Below are positions 11,257 through 21,073 of a stretch of 64,000 nucleotides of DNA, one piece after another. Made by a program: the position numbers and the translations under genes. The notes beneath the pieces were generated by a model. It ran no database searches and was not told the origin of the DNA. It worked only from the letters and a program-made list of their open reading frames with translations. The stretch is taken from NCBI RefSeq assembly GCF_014222285.1, contig NZ_JACKZS010000007.1, positions 26,588 to 90,587 on the forward strand. Direction: 5' to 3'. Source of the DNA: Nostoc sp. UCD121 (GTDB lineage: Bacteria > Cyanobacteriota > Cyanobacteriia > Cyanobacteriales > Nostocaceae). The first letter of the stretch is position 1. Every line of letters begins with the position of its first letter.

Positions 11257-11340
11257 TAGTGGAGCCGTCGGGAATTGAACCCGAATCCTGCAACCGTCCA
11301 TTTGTTGGTTTCGGAGCAGTCGAACCCCAATCGCGGCCCC
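11257..11340 (-). ncRNA. tmRNA-like tRNA domain H without the mRNA part
   Basis: On the minus strand GGGGCCG (11334-11340) pairs with CGGCTCC (11261-11267), seven pairs with one G-U, followed by ACTA. The segment after the 5' strand (GATTGGGGTTCGACTGC) resembles the conserved TGGTTTCGAC loop of tmRNA, and there is no anticodon arm. The T arm is TCGGG-TTCAATT-CCCGA. A stem CTGC-CCG/CGG-GCAG closed by a short loop stands where tmRNA helix 2 leads to the reading frame and pseudoknots. It is therefore a minimal tmRNA tRNA-like domain of about 80 nt. It is the first element after the promoter at 11416-11451. It lacks the clear Y-like lower stem of units A-F, although CCACTAAACTTG follows its 3' end. 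Confidence 0.68.
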
Positions 11341-11415
11341 AAACAAGTGGTATCTATGCAATTGTCAAGCTTCTGAGAGCTTTTAGTTTTGCCTTTGTGG
11401 AGGCTTTTCTTTTCA

Positions 11416-11451
11416 TACTACAAATGTAGTACAATTTCTACATCATGTCAA
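11416..11451 (-). promoter_or_regulatory. Promoter with a BlaI/CopY-like palindromic operator for the RNA array
   Basis: On the minus strand a consensus -35 box TTGACA (11446-11451) is followed after 17 bases by TACATT (11423-11428). The -10 box lies inside a perfect palindrome, TACTACA-TT-TGTAGTA (11416-11431). A second half site, TACTACAAAT, lies 41 bp away at 11457-11466, upstream of the -35 box. The TACANNTGTA-type dyad is the kind of site bound by BlaI/MecI/CopY repressors. Transcription would start near 11415 and run into element H. No such repressor gene is in the window, so the regulator is inferred only. Confidence 0.6.
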
Positions 11452-11516
11452 GGGGATACTACAAATTTTGCAGTCCAATGCGTGTTATTTAGATTCTCTC
11501 TTCTAAAAGTCTTACT

Positions 11517-11539
11517 CCCCTTCCCTACAAGGGAAGGGG
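11517..11539. repeat. GC-rich perfect hairpin repeat
   Basis: CCCCTTCCCT and AGGGAAGGGG are separated by ACA. This dyad is a common interspersed repeat of cyanobacteria. It lies between the 3' end of the aldehyde dehydrogenase gene and the array promoter, so it might also limit read-through, but no U-tract follows on the minus strand. Confidence 0.65.
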
Positions 11540-11596
11540 CTGGGGGTTAGGTCTTTTTTTATAGTCTACTCAACTGAAAATCGCTGTATTGCGAAA

Positions 11597-13093
11597 TTAA
11601 CTGCGGTTATCTATCTGAGCGCGTTGTAAACTTCCAGAAAAGTCAACATAAACACTTTTCCATTCTGTGAAAACATCCAAGGCAGTAGTTCCGGCTTCGC
11701 GGTGTCCGTTACCGGTTTGTTTCACACCACCAAAAGGTAAATGTACTTCTGCGCCGATAGTAGGGCCGTTAATATAGGTGATACCTGCTTCGATGTCGCG
11801 CATGGCAGTAAAAGCCCGGTTGATATCGCGGGTGTAAACTGAAGAAGAAAGACCGTAATTGCTATCGTTGAGAATTGCGATCGCTTCTTCAAAGGAGCTA
11901 ACCTCAATTAATGCCACCACTGGCCCAAATATTTCTTCACGGGCGACTCGCATATCGGGAGTTACATGATCCAAAATAGTTGGTTGAAAGAAGTAACCGT
12001 TTTTCAATGAACCTTCACTGGCTATTTCTCCACCAATTAAAACCTTTGCTCCTTCCTCACGGGCGATATCCAAATACTTGCTTACCTGTTGGAGTTGCTT
12101 TTCATTGATAATCGGGCCAATATCTGTGTCAGTGTCAGTGCCAGCACCCAAGCGTAACTTACTAGTACGCTCATAAAGCATGGCGGTAAATTTTTCTTTG
12201 ATATCACGATGTAAAATCAGGCGACTAGTAGCCGTACATCGTTGACCGGTTGTTCCAAATGCTCCCCACACTGCACCATCTAAGGCAAGTTCCAAATCGG
12301 CATCTTCCATCACTATTTGGGCATTTTTACCACCCATTTCCAGACAGACACGTTTGTGAGTGCGTCCACAAGTAGCGCCAACAAAAGCACCTGTTTCTGA
12401 AGAACCGGTAAACGATACCAAATCTACATTGGGATGCTCAACTAAAGCTTTCCCCGCTTCTTCTCCTACACCATGCACCAAGTTAATTACTCCTGGTGGC
12501 AAACCAGCTTGTTGGAAAATTTCAATCAATTTAGTTGCACAGGCTGAGGTATCTTCGGCAGGTTTGAGGATGACTGTATTACCACACACCAAAGCTGGCA
12601 TAGCTTTCCAGCAAGGAATTGCCACAGGGAAATTCCAGGGAGTGATTAAGGCACAAACTCCTATGGGCATCCGCACAGTCATGGCGAATTTATTGGACAT
12701 TTCCGACGGTGTGGTTTGCCCAAATAGTCGCCGTCCTTCGCCAGCACTGTAAAAGGCACAGTCAATACCTTCTTGTACATCTCCCCTAGCTTCCGTTAGA
12801 GGTTTACCCATTTCTCGACTGATTAACTGGGCAAGTTCTTCTTTATGCTGGAGTAATATTTCCCCGACGCGAAAGATGTATTCTGCCCTAGCTGGGGCCG
12901 GGACTGTGCGCCAACTGCGGTAGGCTTTACGGGCTGCGGCTACTGCTGTATCTACATCATTAACTTGGGAACGGGGGAATGTGGCAACGATTTCGGTTTT
13001 GTCCGCAGGGTTGCGACTTTCTAAAGTTCCTTCCCCTACAGCATTCAACCATTGACCGTCGATGTAATTGCGGCAAGATAGCGGAGTTGTCAT
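11597..13093 (-). CDS. NAD(P)-dependent aldehyde dehydrogenase
   Basis: I use the ATG at 13093 (product MTTPLSCRNYIDGQW..., 498 residues, typical for the family); the longer frame upstream is encoded by a repeat-like stretch. Visible family features are TPWNFPVAIP, the general-base loop VCLEMGGKN, the catalytic Cys in GQRCTATS, EEIFGPVV and the C-terminal LPFGGVKQTGNG. The enzyme oxidises an aldehyde to the acid in the cytoplasm. The sequence resembles semialdehyde or lactaldehyde dehydrogenases, but the substrate cannot be fixed from motifs. The following gene upstream (13365-14087) is on the same strand 270 bp away and may be unrelated. Confidence 0.92.
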   Translation of the reverse strand: MTTPLSCRNYIDGQWLNAVGEGTLESRNPADKTEIVATFPRSQVNDVDTAVAAARKAYRSWRTVPAPARAEYIFRVGEILLQHKEELAQLISREMGKPLTEARGDVQEGIDCAFYSAGEGRRLFGQTTPSEMSNKFAMTVRMPIGVCALITPWNFPVAIPCWKAMPALVCGNTVILKPAEDTSACATKLIEIFQQAGLPPGVINLVHGVGEEAGKALVEHPNVDLVSFTGSSETGAFVGATCGRTHKRVCLEMGGKNAQIVMEDADLELALDGAVWGAFGTTGQRCTATSRLILHRDIKEKFTAMLYERTSKLRLGAGTDTDTDIGPIINEKQLQQVSKYLDIAREEGAKVLIGGEIASEGSLKNGYFFQPTILDHVTPDMRVAREEIFGPVVALIEVSSFEEAIAILNDSNYGLSSSVYTRDINRAFTAMRDIEAGITYINGPTIGAEVHLPFGGVKQTGNGHREAGTTALDVFTEWKSVYVDFSGSLQRAQIDNRS

Positions 13094-13364
13094 CTTAAAA
13101 ATCCCCGGCTGATGATCGAGTGAAACTTGTGTACTAATACAACTTCTGTATGAGAAACGAACCGCAAAGGACGCAAAGGACACAAAGAAAGAAACAATAA
13201 GCCAAGAAAATTTCGCAAGACTCTGCGTACCTTTGCATTTACTTTGCGTTCTTCTACGTTTAAAAACGTTACGATTTTACACAAAGCTGTAGTAAGTTTG
13301 CTTGCTTTCTAGGTTATCCTCAAGTTTAAAAAATTGGTGTGAGAAGCAAATATCGATATAAAAA

Positions 13365-14087
13365 TTAAGGCACTAATGCCAAGACACCTACAGGAGAACC
13401 AGAACCACCACGCAACCGCAGAATCCCGATCGCTAGAGTAGTACCTTTGGGTGGTAACTGATCCAAATTGGTGAGATTTTCTAAAACAATACGCGGTTTT
13501 TCCAATACCAAACGATTAGTAGCAAAACTGTTATCCTGTCCAGGGTCTACACCATGAGTATCAATCCCTACCCCAGCAATTTGCCGTTTCTTCAATAAGA
13601 ATTGAGTCGCATCGCTACCAAACCCTGGAAAATGGGCAATGCCTTGAGCATCATGATTTAGAAATGCACTTTTATCAAACCACTTTTTTTGCCAACCAGT
13701 ATTCAGTATAACTACGCACCCTTGAGAAATTTCACCGTATTCTTCTTCCCAAGCCACAATATCAGCAATAGTCAGGGCATAATCAGAATTCACGGCTGTG
13801 GCTTGACGAATATCTATAACCACCGCAGGTACAACCAGAGATTGGGCGGGGTATTGGTCAATTCCCATACTATAGCTATGAAAGCTGTTAGGAGCGTTGA
13901 TATGGGTAGCGCTATGTTCCCCCAAGGCTAAACGTCGGAGGTAATAGCCATCATTATTTAGTTCAGCCACAGTTTCAAATTCTACTGTGGGATCTCCAGG
14001 CCACTGGGGAATATCTATGTCAATCACGTGACTTAGATGAATAACGCGTGTGTAGGTGATACTATTTTGACCTTGGGGTTGTATCAT
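13365..14087 (-). CDS. Cyclase-family (kynurenine-formamidase-like) metal hydrolase
   Basis: The 240-residue product matches the cyclase/KynB fold: IHLSHVIDIDIPQWPGDP at the N-terminus, the metal motif HSATHINAP (normally HxGTHxDxP), then GVGIDTHGVDPG and a C-terminal VGVLALVP. The family hydrolyses N-formylkynurenine or isatin-like amides with Zn or Mn. The usual Asp after the second His is replaced by Asn, which could alter metal binding or mark a different substrate. No tryptophan catabolism gene is adjacent. Confidence 0.85.
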   Translation of the reverse strand: MIQPQGQNSITYTRVIHLSHVIDIDIPQWPGDPTVEFETVAELNNDGYYLRRLALGEHSATHINAPNSFHSYSMGIDQYPAQSLVVPAVVIDIRQATAVNSDYALTIADIVAWEEEYGEISQGCVVILNTGWQKKWFDKSAFLNHDAQGIAHFPGFGSDATQFLLKKRQIAGVGIDTHGVDPGQDNSFATNRLVLEKPRIVLENLTNLDQLPPKGTTLAIGILRLRGGSGSPVGVLALVP

Positions 14088-14234
14088 CCCAGCCTTCTAC
14101 TTTACTTGTATTCAGGGATTTTTTTAAAGGTGCTATCGCCTGGGTTGGGCTATGCCGACGCAAAGATAGTACTATTATTACAGAGTAATTAAAGTGTAAT
14201 ATTTTTAGCTCTAACTCCCTATAGTATAAATAAT

Positions 14235-14270
14235 CCCCCCAATTCCTGTAAATTTTAGGTTTTTGGGGGG
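14235..14270 (-). terminator. Possible terminator hairpin downstream of the PAS/GAF kinase
   Basis: CCCCCCAA and TTGGGGGG can pair around a 20-base loop; on the minus strand the stem is followed by ATTATTTAT. It lies about 90 bp after the kinase stop. The loop is long and the U-tract imperfect, so the call is tentative. Confidence 0.4.
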
Positions 14271-14358
14271 TTCAAATGTTGCAGCAAAAAGTGAATTAAT
14301 CTTAGTTAACAACTAATAGGTTAACTTTTTGGTTAAGAAAAGATTAAAGTTGTAATAT

Positions 14359-17160
14359 TTATGTTGAAGGTTGCTCATGTAATGGAATCATGATGACAAA
14401 CTCTGCACCTTCTCCAGGTGCTGAAATACACTGGATTTGTCCGCCGTGTTTTTGAACGACAATTTGGTAGCTAATTGACAAACCCATACCCGTGCCTTTA
14501 CCTACGGGTTTTGTAGTAAAGAAGGGGTCAAATAAGCGTTTGCGTACTTCTTCAGTCATGCCTGGGCCATTGTCGGCAAAGCCAATGATTACACGGTCTT
14601 CTTTGATAAGGGTACGAATGCGAATCTGAGGAGAAGTAATTTGTCCTTGGTTGTTTGTCCTTTGTTGAGAGTTATTTACTAATGACAAATGACTACTGAC
14701 ACATGACTCTTCTAAAACATCGATCGCATTTGCCAGCAAATTCATAAACACCTGATTCATCTGTCCGGCGTGACAGACTACTGGTGGTAGGTTGCCATAG
14801 TCTCGGATTACTTGGATTTCGGGATGTCCTGGTTTGACTTTCAGACGATTTTGCAACAGCAGTAAGGCGCTATCAATACCTTCATGAAGATTTACTGCTT
14901 TCGTGCCGTCTTCATCAAGGCGAGAAAAATTGCGTAAAGATAAGACTATCTGCCGAATGCGTTCGGCTCCCATATTCATAGAATCCAGAATTTTAGGCAA
15001 ATCTTCCTTGAGAAAGTCTAAATCTATGTTGTAGATTTGTTCGTGAATATCTGGTGTTGGTGGGCAGTAACTCTGCTGATAAAGTTCTACCAAGTGCAAT
15101 AAGTCTTTGGTATATTCACGGGCGTGGCTAATATTGCCGTAGATAAAATTGACGGGATTATTGATTTCGTGGGCAATACCTGCAACCAATTGTCCCAAAC
15201 TGGACATTTTTTCAGTTTGAATCAGTTGGGATTGGGTTTGTTGAAGTTCTAGTAATGCTGCTTCTAGTTGCTGGGCTTTGTCTTGGGCTGTTTGGGCCGC
15301 AATGCGACTTTGGGTGTAGAGTTTAGCTTGGTCAATAGCGATCGCTATTTGAACTGTAACTGCCTGTAGTAATTCTACTTCGTTGTCCAGCCAAGGCCGG
15401 AAGCCACCACAAGAACCACAGCTAAATGTTCCTATTTCGCCAGATTGGGTGTGTACAGGTAGCGACATAAAGGCGGTGAAACCAAAATCTTGTAAAAATA
15501 CCTTTGCAGTGCAATCGCTTACAGTCTCAACATCATTAATACGGATGATTTCTCTATTCAAGGTTTTGGCAGCGATAAGTTCGATTTCTGCATTAGTTGC
15601 TTCTTGTTCGTCAACTAGATAGGGTAAAAAGGAACTTTTCGCTTCGTATACTTTCTCCCAATGGGTAACTTCAGCGTCTTGCCGATACCAAAAGAAGGCG
15701 CAGCGATCGATCTGGAATAAGTCACGGATCTCCTGCACTGCGGTTTCAACAATGTAATTGAGATCCAAGGAAGCTCGAATCTGGTTAGAAAGACGATTGA
15801 GTAATGCTTCCCGTTGGGCACATTCTCTGAGTGCAACTTCTGCTTGCTTGCGATCGGTGGTGTCATAGCAAATACCAACGAAGTTTATAACATTACCATT
15901 GGCATCTCTAATAGCAGATGAGTTGCTTGTATGCCATCGCCAACTGCCATTTTTGTGTTTTACCCGATATTCAATTGCGTTCTGCTTTTCGGTTGTTGTC
16001 GCAATTCTTTGGAAATAATCTGCACAAATAGGCACATCATCAGGATGTATAAATGGAATAAAAGATTGGCCTTCAACCTCTGCTATCTCATGCCCAAAAA
16101 TTTCAGTCCAGTTTGGAGAAACGTAAGAAAATATCCCTTCAAGGGTCAGGGCAAAAATAACGTTATTGGCATTTTCAATAATGGTGCGAAACTTGGTATC
16201 GCTTTCTATTAATGCTGCTTGTACTTTGTCGCTGGTGTCACGGACAAGAACTATGATTTGTTGGTCTGGTAACGGCAATAACCTAGCTTCAAAATTAATC
16301 TTCTCTTGTGGAAGCGGTAAGGTATATTCAAAACTGACTGAAGATTGAGTTTGGAGTACTTGAGTTATTGCTTGCTGGAAGCGATCGCAGATAGCAGTCG
16401 GTAGACATTCTCGCAAACTCTTGCCCTGACAATCTTCCGTTGAAATGTACGGCTTTTTTATCTCTCCTGGTTTGTAATCCAGAATACTTCCATCAGCATC
16501 GATACGAAAGTACAAATCAGGAAGCACTTGCAAAATCGCTGTAAATTCTGATGTTCTTTGGCGTAACTGTGATTCAACTACTTGGCGTTTTGCAGTTTCG
16601 GCTTGGAGTTGCTTTTGTGCTTTTTTTAATTCTGCCGCTTGTTTTTGTTCTGTTAATTTGCGGAGATCGCGAGATGAATGTGTAGATGCCGAGTAGTTTT
16701 CTCTCAGGGTTAACCGCACTTCTGTTACATCCACACAATAACCGATGTAACCCACAAACCTACCATCTGCTGAAAATCGTGGCGCAGCTGTATCTAAAAT
16801 CCAGCGATATTTGCCATCAGACCGACGCAGGCGATATTGCCTCTGGAAAGAATTATACGTTGCAAATGCTTTTAAGTATATATTTTTACATTGTTGTTGA
16901 TCTTCTGGATGGACGCTACCAGCCCAGATATTGCTTATCTCTTCTCGTCGAGCAGATGCAGGCCCGCCTTTTTTTAGATGGGTTCCAGTAAATTCTAGCC
17001 AATTTGAATTTAAGTAGGAATAAAGTGCATTGCATCCAGCCATCCAAATCATCAGAGGAGAAGTGTCTGCCTGCTGGCAAAATACTTTTTCATCCTGTTG
17101 TATTACTTCCTCTTTGACTATGATTTGGTTAATGTAGCCCTGCACCTTTTTAGAAAACAC
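14359..17160 (-). CDS. Multi-PAS/GAF sensor histidine kinase
   Basis: A 933-residue protein. Order: PAS with PAC (~30-155, GYIGYCVDVTEV), coiled coil, a second PAS (~205-310), a third PAS/PAC (~320-440, FVGICYDTTDRKQAE), GAF (~460-625), coiled coil, HisKA-type dimer domain with GIAHEINNPVNF (His664) and HATPase (~800-930, DNGPGM, GTGMGLSISY). It has no membrane segments, so it is a soluble sensor, and no receiver, so its partner regulator is encoded elsewhere. The HATPase contains a short Asn/Gln/Ser-rich insertion (SLVNNSQQRTNNQGQI) where repeat-derived sequence may have entered. Stimulus unknown. Confidence 0.93.
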   Translation of the reverse strand: MFSKKVQGYINQIIVKEEVIQQDEKVFCQQADTSPLMIWMAGCNALYSYLNSNWLEFTGTHLKKGGPASARREEISNIWAGSVHPEDQQQCKNIYLKAFATYNSFQRQYRLRRSDGKYRWILDTAAPRFSADGRFVGYIGYCVDVTEVRLTLRENYSASTHSSRDLRKLTEQKQAAELKKAQKQLQAETAKRQVVESQLRQRTSEFTAILQVLPDLYFRIDADGSILDYKPGEIKKPYISTEDCQGKSLRECLPTAICDRFQQAITQVLQTQSSVSFEYTLPLPQEKINFEARLLPLPDQQIIVLVRDTSDKVQAALIESDTKFRTIIENANNVIFALTLEGIFSYVSPNWTEIFGHEIAEVEGQSFIPFIHPDDVPICADYFQRIATTTEKQNAIEYRVKHKNGSWRWHTSNSSAIRDANGNVINFVGICYDTTDRKQAEVALRECAQREALLNRLSNQIRASLDLNYIVETAVQEIRDLFQIDRCAFFWYRQDAEVTHWEKVYEAKSSFLPYLVDEQEATNAEIELIAAKTLNREIIRINDVETVSDCTAKVFLQDFGFTAFMSLPVHTQSGEIGTFSCGSCGGFRPWLDNEVELLQAVTVQIAIAIDQAKLYTQSRIAAQTAQDKAQQLEAALLELQQTQSQLIQTEKMSSLGQLVAGIAHEINNPVNFIYGNISHAREYTKDLLHLVELYQQSYCPPTPDIHEQIYNIDLDFLKEDLPKILDSMNMGAERIRQIVLSLRNFSRLDEDGTKAVNLHEGIDSALLLLQNRLKVKPGHPEIQVIRDYGNLPPVVCHAGQMNQVFMNLLANAIDVLEESCVSSHLSLVNNSQQRTNNQGQITSPQIRIRTLIKEDRVIIGFADNGPGMTEEVRKRLFDPFFTTKPVGKGTGMGLSISYQIVVQKHGGQIQCISAPGEGAEFVIMIPLHEQPST

Positions 17161-18073
17161 TTTTGCCTGCCTGCTCTGCCTAAATTATTAAGGTAAATAT
17201 CTGAAAATAGAATTTGTTAATAAAGGGATATCATCTGGATTGCGGTCTCTTATTTTATCTTAATACTTTATTTATTTTTATATCTCCAACAATTGCTTTT
17301 CTCTTGTAAATAAATTGAAAAAATGCTGAAGTTATCATTAAGATTAACTTCATGATTTTTGGGGAGATTTAAAATATTTATCTGTCAGGAAAATTATTTA
17401 ACTATGTTTATTCTTAAAATTACCTTTAAATTCATCTGAGCTATGTAATCACATAGCTCAAAACCTTATTTAGCTTTACAAAAACTATATGAGTCGCTAA
17501 GAGGCAATTACATCTTTATCAGAAATTCATAATAATCGGTAATTTCATATCAAATAAATATTGATTTTTTATCAAGAAGAATTCAGCATGAATTAGAGTC
17601 TTGAAGACTATCAGTCACGACTATACAGACTTGTGTTGAGCGGAGTCGAAATACAAAACCAACGTCAGTGGTTTTGAAATTTTTGATTTTTTATCTTTTC
17701 CGTGTAGGTAAACTTTGCTTGTGTAGTAACGAATTATATTCACCTAATGTTTTTCAGAAAAGCTCTTAAAATCAATGGTCTAAAAGGATTTAATGCCCAC
17801 ATCTATACTAAGCATCTCTTAACGATTTTGTGTATAAAACTCTACTTTATTTATTCGTATTTCCGAATCCTGACTTCTGAATTCCTTTTCAACTTTCCCT
17901 GAAAAACCCGATTTTTCAAAATTGTCTTGACCGTTCAAAATGCTTCATTCCAAAATCGCAAATTAAATGAGAGAGATGCTAAATGTGATATCAACACGTT
18001 ATAACAATGGCTAGCGATCCTATTTTATATGTTATAAAGCTCACAGAAATTCATGTTAGGCGGGAACTACTTT
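17161..18073. other. Intergenic region of ~0.9 kb between divergent genes
   Basis: A+T-rich stretch without a convincing gene. It holds the promoter areas of the kinase (minus) and the GTPase (plus) and a perfect inverted repeat GAGCTATGT-AATC-ACATAGCTC at 17438-17459, of unknown role. A GAGCGGAGTCGAAATAC repeat piece is at about 17637-17653. Confidence 0.6.
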
Positions 18074-20611
18074 ATGGAACCAGATAAACTGGGCCGTTTT
18101 AAGGAGTACGGCGAATTCATCCTCCGAAAGATAGATTCTGTGCCCCAGCACCCTTCAAAACAAGAAGATTGGGTTCCAGCTAGTCTTGATGACTGTCTCC
18201 TGCGTTTGCGGTCAGCTGCCCAGAAAACTGTAGACCTTGCAACTTCACCTGTCAAAATTGGGGTGATGGGGGAATTCAGTAGTGGAAAAACTTTACTTTT
18301 AGGCAGTCTAATTGGATATGCAGATGCTTTACCAGTCAGTGAAAACCCCACTACAGGTAATGTTACCGCAATACATATCATCCCGCAAGACGACTTTGCA
18401 ACTACTCAATTAAGTAATTTCACTGTAGAGTATCTTTCTCACGAAGGGGTACATGAGTGTCTACGCTTCATGCTAGGCGAAGCCCATAAACGCACGACAG
18501 CAGCAGGGCTTCCTCCGATACCAGTATCGAAACTCAACTCTGGCAAAGATATTATTAGCTGGTGTGAGGAGGCTTGGAATAGTAGTAACAATTTGGAGCT
18601 ACGTTATTTACTTCGGGAGTTGGTATTATTCCTGCGGGCTTATCAAGCTTATGGGGAAGTAATGTGTGGTGGGCACTACCAGATTGATGCTACCACCGCC
18701 CGCGAAGGGCTACAGCTGGTCGAACAGCCAATGGCAATCCAAAGTCTAAAATTTGAAGATTTACCGCCAGCGCATATCCGATTACCAAGTCCACCCCAGA
18801 GGCTACCAACAAAGTTATTGCAGAATAGCTTTCCACTCATCCGGCGCGTAGATATCGATGTGAAAATCTCGCGGGAAATTTGGGATTTTACAGGTGCAGC
18901 GAAATTTATTCTCATCGACTTTCCGGGATTGGGGGCTGCTAATTCGGGGGCTAGGGATACCTTTTTGTCGCTGCGAGAACTGGCAGAAGTACAAACAATT
19001 TTGGTATTGCTAAATGGTAAATCTCCTGGGAGCGATCGCGCCAATAAAATCTTTACCATGATGCAGCAGCAGCGACCGGGACAAGACCTAAAAGATTTGA
19101 TTCTCGTCGGTGTGGGCCGCTTCGATCAACTCCCCTTAGATAGCGAAGGTGGCGAAAGAGAACTCGACCAACTGATTGAAGATAGTTCACATTTAAAAGA
19201 GGAAACCGTTTTCCAAAAACTCAAAGTTCTGCAAACTACCATCGACGGTGCAGAAGCCTTTACAACCCAAAAAGACCGCATCGTTTTACTGTCGCCACTA
19301 TTGGGACTGGCTGAATTAGCAAAACGTTCTAGTACAGTCAAAGCTGGCTCACCAGATTTTTTGGCTAACTTGGACTACCCTGATTACCTAGATCGGTCGA
19401 AACGGCTACAAAATAAATGGGAGTTATTAAGCGAACGGCTGTTAGACACCGATCCCCGCAGTAATTTAGGCAAACAGCTAGGTTATTTTGGTCAAGATGG
19501 CGGACTTAGTAAGCTGCGCGAAGTGATTCAAACTCACGTAGCAACTCACGGTTTGAAGCAACTGTATGAAGATACTCGCAGAGCTTCTGATGTAGTAAGT
19601 CAGCAACAAGATCACTTGAAAGACATCATAGATGAAATTCACGAGCAAGGTATCCCCACAGGAGACAGCCCCGCCTTTCTTGAGTTGCGCTATGTGGTCG
19701 AAAGCTTGGATAAAATCTACAGGAATTTTCAAAAAGATTTAGGGACAGAACCACTTAAAGATCGGCGCGGTGTTGTCGTCAGCGATGTAGTTAAAGACGA
19801 ACTCACTTTTAGAATCCTCAATTGGAACCAGTGGACTTTACTCTTCAACAAAGCCAACAATGGAGCGATCGCTCTGGCAGAATCTAAAGGTGCAGCCGGG
19901 AAATTATTCGATCGGGGAAATCGTGTAAATAGTTCTCTTCCAACTAAAAGCGATGATTTTTATCCAGTATTTGAGAAAACCGTTAAAGAAGTAGAAGATT
20001 TTGCCCGCGATCGCATTCATCAAGCAGTATTAGATTTGTTGAACCAATTATCAAATTATGTAGCCCCAGAACGCGAACAATTGCAGGTATTTTTCCATCC
20101 AGATATGGAACAACAAATTGAAGAAAAATTTGGTTTTGAAGATGCCGATCTGTTTTACAAGTTATTACTAGGATGCGATCCTAACGAATGGAAGGAAGCA
20201 ATCATCTCGGAAATCACTAGTAAAGATAAAACAGTTGCACCTGAAACCATCTTTCCTCTAGCGCGTCAAGACGAGAAACACAACGTTGGTCAAATCTTTG
20301 ACTGGGCGCCAGAAAAAAGCCAAGGTTTATCTAGATCGAGCAATCACCAACTTTTAGTACTGCGGCTGCGAGATGAAATCACTGCTAGCGCTAGCCTCCA
20401 TCTTGTGCAGTATGTTAGCGAAGTTAATCAGCAAATTAATTCGGAAATAGCAGGCATTTTGGATCAAATTATTCCTAGTTTGCAAAACCTTTCAAAAAAA
20501 GAAACTTTGCTGAGATATTTGGCGGCTGGGGACTTACCAACTGAGATAGCGATTCCTACTTGGTTACAGATTCTTTCAGAAATCGCTTCTGTTTCTTACT
20601 TAGATGTTTGA
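18074..20611 (+). CDS. Dynamin-like large GTPase (SrfC/YfjP-like)
   Basis: I prefer the ATG at 18074, which has GGCGGGAA nine bases upstream; an ATG at 18053 would add seven residues. The product has 845 residues. The G domain shows a P-loop GEFSSGKT (residues 66-73), a G3 motif DFPG (~281) and, in place of NKxD, GVGRFDQL. A long helical region follows, with no obvious transmembrane hairpin. Such proteins are bacterial dynamin relatives or the SrfC family of putative virulence factors. The next intact gene (21275) encodes a giant Hsp70-fold protein, and the third (24401) is unknown, the arrangement expected of a SrfABC-like cassette. The role in cyanobacteria is unknown. Confidence 0.85.
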   Translation: MEPDKLGRFKEYGEFILRKIDSVPQHPSKQEDWVPASLDDCLLRLRSAAQKTVDLATSPVKIGVMGEFSSGKTLLLGSLIGYADALPVSENPTTGNVTAIHIIPQDDFATTQLSNFTVEYLSHEGVHECLRFMLGEAHKRTTAAGLPPIPVSKLNSGKDIISWCEEAWNSSNNLELRYLLRELVLFLRAYQAYGEVMCGGHYQIDATTAREGLQLVEQPMAIQSLKFEDLPPAHIRLPSPPQRLPTKLLQNSFPLIRRVDIDVKISREIWDFTGAAKFILIDFPGLGAANSGARDTFLSLRELAEVQTILVLLNGKSPGSDRANKIFTMMQQQRPGQDLKDLILVGVGRFDQLPLDSEGGERELDQLIEDSSHLKEETVFQKLKVLQTTIDGAEAFTTQKDRIVLLSPLLGLAELAKRSSTVKAGSPDFLANLDYPDYLDRSKRLQNKWELLSERLLDTDPRSNLGKQLGYFGQDGGLSKLREVIQTHVATHGLKQLYEDTRRASDVVSQQQDHLKDIIDEIHEQGIPTGDSPAFLELRYVVESLDKIYRNFQKDLGTEPLKDRRGVVVSDVVKDELTFRILNWNQWTLLFNKANNGAIALAESKGAAGKLFDRGNRVNSSLPTKSDDFYPVFEKTVKEVEDFARDRIHQAVLDLLNQLSNYVAPEREQLQVFFHPDMEQQIEEKFGFEDADLFYKLLLGCDPNEWKEAIISEITSKDKTVAPETIFPLARQDEKHNVGQIFDWAPEKSQGLSRSSNHQLLVLRLRDEITASASLHLVQYVSEVNQQINSEIAGILDQIIPSLQNLSKKETLLRYLAAGDLPTEIAIPTWLQILSEIASVSYLDV

Positions 20612-20669
20612 GATGAGCTAACTCAGAAAATAACTGATTGCGATCGGGTAGGGATATGAGGATGTCTTT

Positions 20670-21073
20670 GTGAGACGAGATGCTATTTTTTATACAATTT
20701 TCAAGCGTGTCCCTGGGTTGCTATTCGAGCTAGTAGAACAGCCTCCAGCCGAAGCTGCTAGCTATCGCTTTGAATCAGTTGAAGTTTAACTGTTTTAGCT
20801 AAGGAAGAGATAATAGATGTAATCACAACGATTGCTGTTTATAAATTCGCCAACTTAAGTCGTGAAGAGGTAGAGGCAATGTTAGGAGTTAAGTTAGAAG
20901 AAACGAGGGTTTATCAAGAAGCTAAACAAGAGGGACGAGAAGAACTAAAACTTGAACTTCTACCTCAACTTTTAGCCAGTGGTATGCCAATAGAAGAAGT
21001 TGCCAAGTTACTTAATTTAACTATCGAACAAGTAAGACTTGCAACTGGGCAAGAATCTTCAACATCAACTTAG
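20670..21073 (+). pseudogene. Decayed DUF2887 (Rpn/PD-(D/E)XK transposase-like) gene
   Basis: A GTG-initiated frame reads VRRDAIFYTIFKRVPGLLFE and EQPPAEAASYRFESVEV, the usual start of cyanobacterial DUF2887 proteins, then hits a stop at about 20787. The end of the same family reappears from about 20830 (TIAVYKFANLSREEVEAML, TRVYQEAKQEGREE) to 21073. The central nuclease part, about 130 residues in intact members, is missing. It is therefore a remnant of a mobile-type gene that landed between two genes of the GTPase/Hsp70 cassette. Confidence 0.8.

Noticed and set aside
11428..11445. LexA-type box (AGTAC...)
   Set aside because: Only the left half fits the cyanobacterial RGTACNNNDGTWC pattern; the TACTACA/TGTAGTA dyad explains the symmetry better.
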